DNA from: a virus
DNA: 38,563 bases
Strand: one strand, 5' to 3'
Virus record (IMG/VR): IMGVR_UViG_3300032242_001265
Span: 1-38,563 of that record
Position numbers and translations under genes: made by a program. The notes below the pieces were generated by a model, which did no database searches, was not told the DNA's origin, and was given only the letters and a program-made list of their open reading frames with translations. Position 1 is the stretch's first letter; every line of letters begins with the position of its first letter. Below are positions 15,254 to 23,132 of the stretch, piece after piece.

Positions 15254-16243
15254 TTACTGGTATGTGCCAGACGCGATTGCGTTCTGGAACACCCATTTGA
15301 TCGGAGCATAGCCGGCGGATGCGCCAGCGTCAGTTGTGTTGGCCAGGCCAGTAAGGTCGATCTGCACTTCAACATAGTCTTTTGATCGATCGATGATCGC
15401 AGCCGTATAAGCGCCCTTGGTTAGAGTGGCTTGGATCTGCGTTGCGGTTGCGCCTGTTCCGTTAGTCCAGTTGATCACAATCGCTGGTTGAGTGTTGCTA
15501 AGGAAGTTGGTGAGTTGCGCATCGGTCTCCATGACAAACTTCAACTGACCTTTGACTTCCAGACCGCCAACAAAGATGGCAAAAGGGTTCTGGCTGTTGC
15601 TGATGCCATAGATCGGAGTGACAGATCGCGTCATCGAGATCGAACCTTCAACAGCGTTAGCAACCTGCGATCCGCTAACCGAAACAGTTGCCTGCCATGT
15701 TGGAGTTGGAGTGATCGTAGAGAACGATGGAGTTGGAGTGCTGGCGGTCGCGCTCTGCCATCCGGTTCCCTTGGCATCATAGTCCAGCAAGCCTTCAGCC
15801 GAAAAGTTGAGAGAGACATCGTGGATTTGGATGCCGGCGTATGCGCGCACCGCAGTTGCATAAAAGTCGGTGAGCGTCAAAGCGGTTGGCTGTGCGTCAG
15901 CTGCAGTTGCGCTCGAGTTCTTTAGCGAAACTGTGTGCGTGTATGGTGCGCTCGCACCGGTGGTCGCAACAGATCCGAGCAGACCGGCTACAGCCCATGG
16001 GAAAGTGTCTGCGAAAACTGGCCCACCAAAATCGAAGGTGGAACGAACGCGACCCTGCACATAGTTGTAGTTTCCCTTGACCATTGATCCGCGCAGACCA
16101 TCATCGAAAAGCGGATCGATGACATCGAGCGGTCTAATCTTTGACGCGGTTACAGGAATGAAAGTGGTTGGCGCAACAGGCGTTCCCTTGGTGGTTTCTT
16201 TAGCGACACCAAGGTAGGATCTTACGCTATTTTGTGCGGTCAT
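15254..16243 (-). CDS. major tail (tube) protein, 329 aa
   Basis: Forms the tail tube. MTAQNSVRSYLGVAKETTKGTPV and TFIPVTASKIRPLDVIDPLFDDGLRG are typical of siphophage tube proteins with a beta-sandwich core. The second half carries VEGSISMTRSVTPIYGI and LKFVMETDAQL. It lies between the tail-terminator region and the chaperones and is followed by a 13-bp hairpin, as expected for a highly expressed gene. Confidence 0.85.
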   Translation of the reverse strand: MTAQNSVRSYLGVAKETTKGTPVAPTTFIPVTASKIRPLDVIDPLFDDGLRGSMVKGNYNYVQGRVRSTFDFGGPVFADTFPWAVAGLLGSVATTGASAPYTHTVSLKNSSATAADAQPTALTLTDFYATAVRAYAGIQIHDVSLNFSAEGLLDYDAKGTGWQSATASTPTPSFSTITPTPTWQATVSVSGSQVANAVEGSISMTRSVTPIYGISNSQNPFAIFVGGLEVKGQLKFVMETDAQLTNFLSNTQPAIVINWTNGTGATATQIQATLTKGAYTAAIIDRSKDYVEVQIDLTGLANTTDAGASAGYAPIKWVFQNAIASGTYQ

Positions 16244-16254
16244 TTATTTGCTCC

Positions 16255-16494
16255 TTAGTTGGATGGCTCTGATGCGCTATCGGTTGAAGGCGCGTCGCTA
16301 GATGTGGTCTGATCGGTCACAGGATCGGCGCTGACGGCTTTAGAAGCTTTGCCGGCACTCTTGGTGTCAGTTACGATCTCAACGCCTTCTGCGGTCAGAT
16401 CATCTGGCGCTTCGAAAACATCTCCCGATCTGACAATGATACCAAGCGAAGGGAAAATCAGATCCTGATCTCCAGAGTATTTGAATTGAGCCAT
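16255..16494 (-). CDS. small virion-region protein, 79 aa
   Basis: Folded N-terminal half (QFKYSGDQDLIFPSLGIIVR) and a Ser/Ala/Asp-rich disordered tail. The N-terminal pattern, with a beta-strand protein and an EAPDDLTAEGVEI segment, is typical of small head or tail accessory proteins in actinophages. Between the tail terminator and tube genes. Exact role not recognised. Confidence 0.65.
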   Translation of the reverse strand: MAQFKYSGDQDLIFPSLGIIVRSGDVFEAPDDLTAEGVEIVTDTKSAGKASKAVSADPVTDQTTSSDAPSTDSASEPSN

Positions 16495-16503
16495 CTGCTA
16501 ATC

Positions 16504-16992
16504 CTAACTTTGTTTCATCTGCGTAACTGTGAAAACGATGGCTGCCCAAATCTCAACAGCACCGCCATCATTTGTGAGTGGCTCTCCATAGTTTACAGAG
16601 ATCCCCGGTTCGGCGGCCTGCCAGATAGTTGTGCCATCTGATAAACCTAGTCTATGACCACCGGAGCGCAATTGATCTTTTACAGCGTCAATGATCACAT
16701 CGAAATCGGTCATGGCATCCTGCGCATAGTTTTGCATCGAGTGGCAGTAGATCTGAAACTCAACTTCGTAGTCTATCCGTTTCCAGCCGGAGTTTGCACC
16801 GCCGACCGCGATACGGCTTTCGATCTCCGAGTTGATGTAAACGACACCTGCAGCTCTGGTGAGTTGGCCAGGCGCAGAGTTTTGCTGAAAGTTGATACGC
16901 TTTGGAAACGCAGTAAAGATCTGGTTTAGGTTTGTGATATTGGCTTGCGCGATCCAGTTGCCAACAGCGTTGCGGACTTCTTGTCTGGACAT
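16504..16992 (-). CDS. tail terminator-like protein, 162 aa
   Basis: Mixed alpha/beta with YEVEFQIYCHSMQNYAQDAM (strand then helix), FDVIIDAVKDQL and a C-terminal VEIWAAIVFTVTQ strand, which fits tail-terminator (gpU-like) folds. Position between the connector and tube genes supports this. It would cap the tube and join it to the head. Confidence 0.6.
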   Translation of the reverse strand: MSRQEVRNAVGNWIAQANITNLNQIFTAFPKRINFQQNSAPGQLTRAAGVVYINSEIESRIAVGGANSGWKRIDYEVEFQIYCHSMQNYAQDAMTDFDVIIDAVKDQLRSGGHRLGLSDGTTIWQAAEPGISVNYGEPLTNDGGAVEIWAAIVFTVTQMKQS

Positions 16993-17885
16993 TATCTGAT
17001 CCGGCGGAAAGGCTTTAGCAGATCCATGGCGTGAGCGATGTCGGATCCAACGCGTTGCGCGCCATCGATTTGCTGACCCGGGTTAGTGGTTACAGCCATG
17101 ATCAGCGATGCATCTCCGCGAATCTTTAGATAGGCGCTAGTCACCAAGATTGCAGCTTCTTTGACAGCTGCCGGCAATGCCGAAACGCTGACACCTGATA
17201 CATGGTTGTTGATCAACGGCGATGCCAGCAAAACTGTCGATGATCCAAAACTGTAGTTGCTCGAGACCGCAACGTTTTCTGTAGATGCTCCGTCAAAGAT
17301 TTTCAGCGTCTCGCCGGGGATAATGCCAACAGGGTAATCGACCACGATCGATGTATCTCCAGCGTTGGCTGATGCGGTTGTTAGCGCGTTAGCGTAGCCG
17401 TTGATGTATGAGTATTTGATAAAGGTTTCGGCTCTGCTCGATGATGGGAAACCAAACGATAATGGCCCTTGGTTTGAGTAGGTGAGATTTTGCCCAGCGT
17501 AGGGAAAGATCACTTCCTGTTCTTCCAACCATGCGCCAGAAACATCCGGAGCGGTCACTAGCGAGTTTGGTGTCGATCCCCATGCAAAAGATGTCAAGGC
17601 TACGATCGGAAAGTATTTTGGATGAAAACGGATCGTGCCATCTGGTCTGATGCGAGCGCGTTGCTGTTCAACATCTGCGGTCGCTCCGATGATTTGATTA
17701 CAATACTGATCGATCCATGATGATGCTCGAGTGATCGCATTGGTGAGTTCTGCATCCTGCGCGGCCTGGTTGCCACCGGCTACAAGGTTTCCATAGTCGA
17801 GAGCGGTCGGCGCGTTCTTGAATTCAGCGAGCGAGAGATAAGGTCGTGAAACCTGTCTGACGATTGGTGAGATGGCGTTAGCCAC
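16992..17885 (-). CDS. head-tail connector (adaptor) protein, 297 aa
   Basis: Helical N-terminal part with SLAEFKNAPTALDYGNL and NAITRASSWIDQYCNQIIGA, the signature of gp6/gp15-like adaptor proteins, followed by an inserted beta domain (about 165-225) and a C-terminal helix LPAAVKEAAILVTSAYLKI. It sits below the portal. Overlaps its neighbours by one base at each end. Confidence 0.75.
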   Translation of the reverse strand: MANAISPIVRQVSRPYLSLAEFKNAPTALDYGNLVAGGNQAAQDAELTNAITRASSWIDQYCNQIIGATADVEQQRARIRPDGTIRFHPKYFPIVALTSFAWGSTPNSLVTAPDVSGAWLEEQEVIFPYAGQNLTYSNQGPLSFGFPSSSRAETFIKYSYINGYANALTTASANAGDTSIVVDYPVGIIPGETLKIFDGASTENVAVSSNYSFGSSTVLLASPLINNHVSGVSVSALPAAVKEAAILVTSAYLKIRGDASLIMAVTTNPGQQIDGAQRVGSDIAHAMDLLKPFRRIR

Positions 17886-18136
17886 TAGTTCTCCTTACCG
17901 CACCTACCGCATTTACGAAAGACGCTATTGAACCCACAAGAACATGGGAAACCTACGATGGCAAAACCTGAAGCCAATGGTGCAGCTGTAAAACCTTCTG
18001 CGCGCATCTGCCTTGCATGTTTCGGATTATCGACAGAAACCTTGCCAGTTCGATCTGCATCGTATTTTACTACGCCACTCTCCGTCTGAACATCGATACC
18101 GCGAACACCATCGTTCGGCACTCTTAGATCACTCAT
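17885..18136 (-). CDS. small protein with C-terminal zinc knuckle, 83 aa
   Basis: MSDLRVPNDGVRGIDVQTES, then a basic stretch (NPKHARQMRAEGF) and CSCGFNSVFRKCGRCGKEN at the end, a CxC...CxxC zinc knuckle. AAGGG is 5 nt before the ATG at 18136. It lies between capsid and connector genes, a position often held by small head proteins; it may contact packaged DNA. Confidence 0.75.
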   Translation of the reverse strand: MSDLRVPNDGVRGIDVQTESGVVKYDADRTGKVSVDNPKHARQMRAEGFTAAPLASGFAIVGFPCSCGFNSVFRKCGRCGKEN

Positions 18137-18152
18137 GCAAACCCTTCCAGAT

Positions 18153-18192
18153 AAAAGCAAACAGCCGGATCGCGTTTGGCAATCCGGCTGTT
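18153..18192 (-). terminator. intrinsic terminator after the major capsid gene
   Basis: Minus strand AACAGCCGGAT, 11 nt loop, ATCCGGCTGTT, then TGCTTTTAT: a perfect 11-bp stem with a T-rich tail, 19 bp after the capsid stop. Probably leaky, so capsid message exceeds downstream messages. Confidence 0.8.
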
Positions 18193-18210
18193 CGCGATGC
18201 GTCTATTCTA

Positions 18211-19854
18211 CTAGGCGCTCTTGATACCTGTGACGATACCATTCCATGCTGGCGCGTAGCCAACAAATCCACCACGGAAATACGTGCTGAATTCGTAAGC
18301 AAACTGCGTGACAGGCCATTGGACACCCATGTAGTCTTGCACGTTTACCGCAGCCCAAACATCCGAAACTTCGGTGTCAGGAATAGGCAAGGTGTAAGAC
18401 ATCACCGGAGCAACGCCCTGTGGCAACCATGGGTGAACAGTTAGATCAACTAGTTTGCCGGTGATCTCATTGTAGAGACCGCCGATAACTGCACCACCAA
18501 CATAATCGCCTGCATCGGTCTGCGTTAGGTTCAAACGATAGTTAGCCGTTGATCCGTTCTTGATCGCATCCGATAGCTGCTTGCGGTCTGCACCGTTTAG
18601 GAAGATCTCATCTGGATCAGCCTTGACGTTGTTATACAGAGTTGAAAAAATGTTCTGGAATTCAACGCCCGGGTTAGCGGTCGAGAACTGGCTGTTCACG
18701 TTGTTTACTGCACCACCATTGCTGATGATCTGTGGCAGGATGCCATCGTAGCCGGTCGCATAAGCGCTAGTGTCTGCGGTTGGTGCAGTAGCGCTTGATG
18801 CGGTCGAGTAGATGATCTCATCGTTGGTAGAAAGACCACCAGCGCCGTTGATCACACCGGTAAGGCTGGTGAAGCGACCCTGATACTTGGCATTGGCGTT
18901 ACCAGTGGTAGTGCCAACGTAAACCTTGTATCCGAGCGCGCCAGTTACGGCGGTGGTGGTGACAGTAAGGACGTTGCCCGAAGTAACAGCAAGGCTCTGC
19001 ACAGTTGATGAAACGCCTTCACCGAACGCGCCTGCATCTGCCGTTACATAGACATAGTAGGTGGTTGCGGTTAGAGCGACTTCGCCGTTTGCGGCCGCGC
19101 GCTGACCTAGAGTAACAGTTGCCGGAGCTGCAAGAGCGCCTGACAGACCTGATGCGGTTCCACGCGACATAAGCATCATGCGCTCTTCCATCAGCATCGT
19201 TGCGTATAGAGTGCTGGTCGATGACAACTGGCGCAGATCCTGATAACCAAGACCTGAGAAGTTTGCATCGAACGATACTGCATCCGACAGCGAGTAACTG
19301 AAGTATGGGAAGATCGCATCTTCTGCGGTGTAGGAGATCTTTGGCCCACGCTCAAAAGCAATCGAACCAAAGGTGGTCGTGGTGCTTTCGGTGATGCCTG
19401 GCCAAATGTTTCCCTGACCGCCTGTGCCAGTACCGGTGTATCCGGTGATGCGCTTGATGCGGTGGCTTGTTCCGACACCCTTCTTGCGAGCAATCTTGTT
19501 ACGCAATGGGGTTGGTCGTGGAGTAAGCAACTTGGCTGGAGCTTCTAGATCAAAGGCTGCAAACGCGGTCGAGAGCGGACTAGTCAAGGTGATGTCCTTG
19601 ATCATGTCAGCCGATGCGGTGCGCTGTGCTTCTAGAGCCGAGTTGAGTGCGCCAACTGCTTCTGGCGAAAGCGACTTGTTCGCAACAAGTGCTTCCATCT
19701 GCGCCATAGGGTTAGCAACTGGTGCCTGACCCGGAACAGTTGAAGGGTTGGTAAATGACTTGTTGAGTTCGCCAAGATACTGTTCCTGACGCTTGGCTGC
19801 CTTTTTTGCTGACGTTTCATCAGCGAAAAGATCAGTTGCTTTTACTGCTTCCAT
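18211..19854 (-). CDS. major capsid protein with inserted domain, 547 aa
   Basis: Follows the prohead protease and has an HK97-type course: a helical N-terminal delta-like region to about 110, then LRNKIARKKGVGTSHRIKRI, the E-loop region with SIAFERGPKISYTAEDAIF, and a C-terminal core with DVWAAVNVQDYMGV. Residues about 245-345 form a Thr/Ala/Gly-rich Ig-like insertion (TATTYYVYVTADAGAFGEG ... GALGYKVYVGTTTGNANAKY) that probably decorates the shell. TAATG overlap with the protease gene. Confidence 0.9.
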   Translation of the reverse strand: MEAVKATDLFADETSAKKAAKRQEQYLGELNKSFTNPSTVPGQAPVANPMAQMEALVANKSLSPEAVGALNSALEAQRTASADMIKDITLTSPLSTAFAAFDLEAPAKLLTPRPTPLRNKIARKKGVGTSHRIKRITGYTGTGTGGQGNIWPGITESTTTTFGSIAFERGPKISYTAEDAIFPYFSYSLSDAVSFDANFSGLGYQDLRQLSSTSTLYATMLMEERMMLMSRGTASGLSGALAAPATVTLGQRAAANGEVALTATTYYVYVTADAGAFGEGVSSTVQSLAVTSGNVLTVTTTAVTGALGYKVYVGTTTGNANAKYQGRFTSLTGVINGAGGLSTNDEIIYSTASSATAPTADTSAYATGYDGILPQIISNGGAVNNVNSQFSTANPGVEFQNIFSTLYNNVKADPDEIFLNGADRKQLSDAIKNGSTANYRLNLTQTDAGDYVGGAVIGGLYNEITGKLVDLTVHPWLPQGVAPVMSYTLPIPDTEVSDVWAAVNVQDYMGVQWPVTQFAYEFSTYFRGGFVGYAPAWNGIVTGIKSA

Positions 19855-21593
19855 TAGGCTTTAGCCTTTCTCTCTGCTTTTTTGCGGAGATCGTCTGCCA
19901 TCTGGCGGTATCCTTCGCGGAGCGTTGGATCCGTTGTGACGGCTGATTTGTTTGCATAAACCGAAGCCTGCGCGAGCAGAGCGTCGATCTTTGCGGTGTT
20001 GTCTTTTTTGGTTATGGCAGAGCGCTTAGGCCCACCACCGGCTACTGCCTTTTTAGCAACATCTAGATCAGCCTGCAACTGCACCGACTTCTCTTGCTCC
20101 GCCTTTAGTGCGGATGCCAGAGTATCGATCTCTGCGGTCACGGCTTCCTTTGCCGATGCTACGGCTTTCTCGATGATGCTGGCAACCACGCCATCATCAG
20201 CAACCGAAGTCTTTGCGAGATCCTTGTGATCGGCGCTCGCGGTTTTCATGCTACCGCACGTGCAACCATCTGATCCACATCCGTAGCCGTTTTTGCAGCT
20301 GTCGCAATCGCATGAACATCCGTCATCGTCACCATCGACATCATCTGCATCGATTTTGTCTGATGGCAGGATTGGCACTTCGCCCTTGCCGGCTTCGATT
20401 TTGTGCCAACGCTGTAGGTGCTTCATAGCCTTTAGCAAAGCCTTGATGTCTTTGTTTTCGTTATCGCCATCGACGATTTCGTCAGTTTCAGACTTGATCA
20501 ACTCTGCGAGCGCGCTGATCGCTTTGTTGTAGAGATCAATGTCACCTTTGACGATCTCGCCGGCAACGGACTTCTCTGCATCATCGGCTGGATCGGTTTC
20601 GGCGGCCTGGCCTTTGGTCTCGATCTCTGGCTCTGCATCAACAGTTTCTGCCGGCTCATCGATCTCTGGATCCACGATCTCCGGCTCTACGATCTCTGGC
20701 TCTACGATCTCCGGAGCTGCAATTTCAGTTTCTGGCTCTGCTGGATCTGCATCCACGTTCTTTGAAATCATGCGCGCGACATCGGCTGGCGATGGTGCGC
20801 TGTTCTGATCTACTGCCACAAGTTCTCCACTCTCTAGTGCCTTCGCCAACATGAGTTTGGCATTTGGGTTCGCTGGTCGATCAACCAGAGACACTTCAAC
20901 AATCTGTCCATCAATGATACGACCATTGACAGCCTTTTCATCACGCACCAAGCGTGGCCCACGGATGCCGATCGAGAAACCTTTGAGAACGCCGGTCTCA
21001 ACTTTCTTGACGCTGACCGGATCCACAACCAGAGCGGTGATGTAATGTCCGTCTGCTTTGCTCTCATAGTCGGTAGCCACGCCGGATGCAATGTTGCTGT
21101 GCTGTTCGCGGATGTTGCCACCAGACTTGAACCAATCTGGCATCGCGCGCTTTAGCCAATCTTCATCGCAGATCTGGAGATCAATGTCGATGCTGTCATC
21201 TGTGGCTTTGCCATAAACCTTTAGAGTGCCGTCAGCCTGTTTTTCGGATTTGATAATGCCGGCGTATGAGAATGCTAGATCTGTCATTTTATCCTTTTTG
21301 TTTTCTTTTGCCAGTATACCTTTCGCCCATCGCCAGCCTGCATCTCCACCCCATAAAAGCCACGCGATGTAGCCGGCAGAATCTTTACCCCAACCTTCAC
21401 CCTGCTTATCAACTTCGTGTCTAGCGAAGTATGAGTTCATGCGTTGGATCGTGTCGATCGGGAGACTAGCGCCGTTGGAAAGATCTCTGGCGCGAGCCAC
21501 GCCTACTGCTGTTCCACCACGCCCGTATTTTTTGCGCAGTTCTAATCCGCGTTTTGCGTTAGATCTGACATCGCTTGGTGGTATGAAACTCAC
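19854..21593 (-). CDS. prohead protease with N-terminal accessory domain and scaffold region, 579 aa
   Basis: N-terminal 90 residues: DVRSNAKRGLELRKKYGRGG and WGKDSAGYIAWLLWGGDAGW, a domain seen in several phage head proteins. Residues about 105-250 are a U35/HK97-type serine protease: the His region REQHSNIASG, GFSIGIRG with the catalytic Ser, and EVSLVDRPANPNA. The rest is scaffold-like: acidic EPEIV repeats (about 290-325), a Cys-rich segment near 420-445 (CSCDCDSC ... CTCGS) and a C-terminal coiled coil. It matures the capsid and provides the scaffold in one chain. GTG start at 21593. Confidence 0.85.
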   Translation of the reverse strand: MSFIPPSDVRSNAKRGLELRKKYGRGGTAVGVARARDLSNGASLPIDTIQRMNSYFARHEVDKQGEGWGKDSAGYIAWLLWGGDAGWRWAKGILAKENKKDKMTDLAFSYAGIIKSEKQADGTLKVYGKATDDSIDIDLQICDEDWLKRAMPDWFKSGGNIREQHSNIASGVATDYESKADGHYITALVVDPVSVKKVETGVLKGFSIGIRGPRLVRDEKAVNGRIIDGQIVEVSLVDRPANPNAKLMLAKALESGELVAVDQNSAPSPADVARMISKNVDADPAEPETEIAAPEIVEPEIVEPEIVDPEIDEPAETVDAEPEIETKGQAAETDPADDAEKSVAGEIVKGDIDLYNKAISALAELIKSETDEIVDGDNENKDIKALLKAMKHLQRWHKIEAGKGEVPILPSDKIDADDVDGDDDGCSCDCDSCKNGYGCGSDGCTCGSMKTASADHKDLAKTSVADDGVVASIIEKAVASAKEAVTAEIDTLASALKAEQEKSVQLQADLDVAKKAVAGGGPKRSAITKKDNTAKIDALLAQASVYANKSAVTTDPTLREGYRQMADDLRKKAERKAKA

Positions 21594-21604
21594 GATTGCC
21601 TAGA

Positions 21605-21889
21605 TTAGATACCGCTGTATGTGATCACTACTGCGCCGGCAGACGTTCCGGCTGCAGAGATTGCGAAAACGCGATCTCCAGAGTTGAGCCAGATCTGAAA
21701 CGATGCGCCAGCTGCAATTTGGTGACCGCGACCTGCGCCGGTTGCGGTGATCGATGTATCACCAATAAAGATGGCTGCGCTGTCTAGGTTCTGTATTTGC
21801 ACAGCCACGTTGCGAGCCAAGCCGGATGGCAGGGTAAAGAGTTGCGTTGCGGTTGTTCCAACTGTTGCGTTGAGATGCACTAGAGCCAT
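21605..21889 (-). CDS. putative head decoration protein, 94 aa
   Basis: Small beta-rich protein: MALVHLNATVGTTATQLFTL, VQIQNLDSAAIFIGDTSI, QIWLNSGDRVFAISAAG. It resembles the small beta-sandwich head or fibre decoration proteins of phages. AAAGGA is placed well before the ATG. Lies between the MuF-like and protease genes. Confidence 0.65.
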   Translation of the reverse strand: MALVHLNATVGTTATQLFTLPSGLARNVAVQIQNLDSAAIFIGDTSITATGAGRGHQIAAGASFQIWLNSGDRVFAISAAGTSAGAVVITYSGI

Positions 21890-21893
21890 GAGT

Positions 21894-23132
21894 TTATTCC
21901 TTTACTAGCCAAACTGGTGCTTGATCCATGCCAAGAAGCCAGAGCGCCATTAGTCGATGATGCCCATCCACAATAATACTCTTGCCATCGCGTTCGATCA
22001 CCATTGCATACGATCTGTATTGACTATTGGCCTGGCCCAAACTTTCGATGTGCTTCGCCACATTCTTTCTGCGCAGAAACGGATCTGTGCCAGAGAGATC
22101 AGCGAGCTGCACTAGAGCGATCTCCGCACGATCCCAAACCTTCGGATCGATAGTTGGAACAGGCACGACCTGCCATGGCGAGATCACATACTTTTCAATG
22201 TTCTCGATTGTTGGATCGGCAGGGTTTGGCAGAACAGCGAGCCGGTTTCGTGCGCGCTCAACATCTCCGGCGTTCAGAACACCTTTCACCATCATCTCGA
22301 TTGATGCGCTATCTGATCCTTCAATCATGTTGCCTGATCCATCATCGATAACTGGCACGATCGAACAGCGACAGTTTGGATGGCCTGGTGGAGCATCATC
22401 TTCGCTTTCGAATGTTGCATCGATGCTGATTGGCCCTTGCTCCGAGTTGGCTTCACAAATGTCGCATGGATCGAGCGACAGCCACTCTTTCATTTCCACA
22501 CCATACTCTTTGTAGGTGTCGATTGATGCTCTGCTCATGGCTGCGTTCATTTCGGTCGATGAAATCGTCAGCGCGCGAATCGGATCAGCAAGAATCGCAT
22601 CGATGCGATCGGCTAACCATGCATCTGTTGCACCGGTTGTCAAAGCGGTTGCAAGATCTGTGCCGATCCTGTTGAGTGTTGTGTCTGTTAGATCAGCATA
22701 GAGATCACGCCGTTTGCCTAGCAGAGCAATAAGACCGCCGGGTGGTGCGACCAGCAAGGCTGCTGGATGGTTTCCGGGTGTCCAGTTAGACCAATCTGTG
22801 TTTAGAAATCCGAGCAGATCGTTTGGATCTGACGCTTTGGAAAGGTAGGCGTGAGCGATGGCAGCCTTGCTCACATCGTTGCCAAGCGCGTATCCTGTGG
22901 CGTAGATCTTTGCGAGAGCATCGTTGAGTTTGTCTGTTTTGACTACTGCGTGGATCCGCAACCAGGCGCGCGCTTCTTTTGGTGTCGCTGATCCGCCGGC
23001 TGGATGCGTTTCACGCCACGCGCGCACAATCTGATCACGATCGACAGACGCTTGGATGCCAGATCGTATTAGCGTTGCGCTGTTTGCAGCTGTGCGAAGC
23101 AAGACGGCGTTGATCTGCTTCCAGAACATCAT
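21894..23132 (-). CDS. MuF-like head protein fused to a ParB/Srx-like C-terminal domain, 412 aa
   Basis: The middle has the MuF hallmark: LSLDPCDICEANSEQGP, then PPGHPNCRCSIVPV (residues about 217-260), in a minor head protein directly after the portal. The last about 100 residues contain RKNVAKHIESLGQ and IIVDGHHRLMALWLLGMDQAPVWLV, the DGHHR motif of ParB/sulfiredoxin-fold domains. MuF proteins are packaged and are known to carry variable C-terminal effector domains, so this domain may be delivered into the host. ATGA overlap with the portal. Confidence 0.8.
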   Translation of the reverse strand: MMFWKQINAVLLRTAANSATLIRSGIQASVDRDQIVRAWRETHPAGGSATPKEARAWLRIHAVVKTDKLNDALAKIYATGYALGNDVSKAAIAHAYLSKASDPNDLLGFLNTDWSNWTPGNHPAALLVAPPGGLIALLGKRRDLYADLTDTTLNRIGTDLATALTTGATDAWLADRIDAILADPIRALTISSTEMNAAMSRASIDTYKEYGVEMKEWLSLDPCDICEANSEQGPISIDATFESEDDAPPGHPNCRCSIVPVIDDGSGNMIEGSDSASIEMMVKGVLNAGDVERARNRLAVLPNPADPTIENIEKYVISPWQVVPVPTIDPKVWDRAEIALVQLADLSGTDPFLRRKNVAKHIESLGQANSQYRSYAMVIERDGKSIIVDGHHRLMALWLLGMDQAPVWLVKE

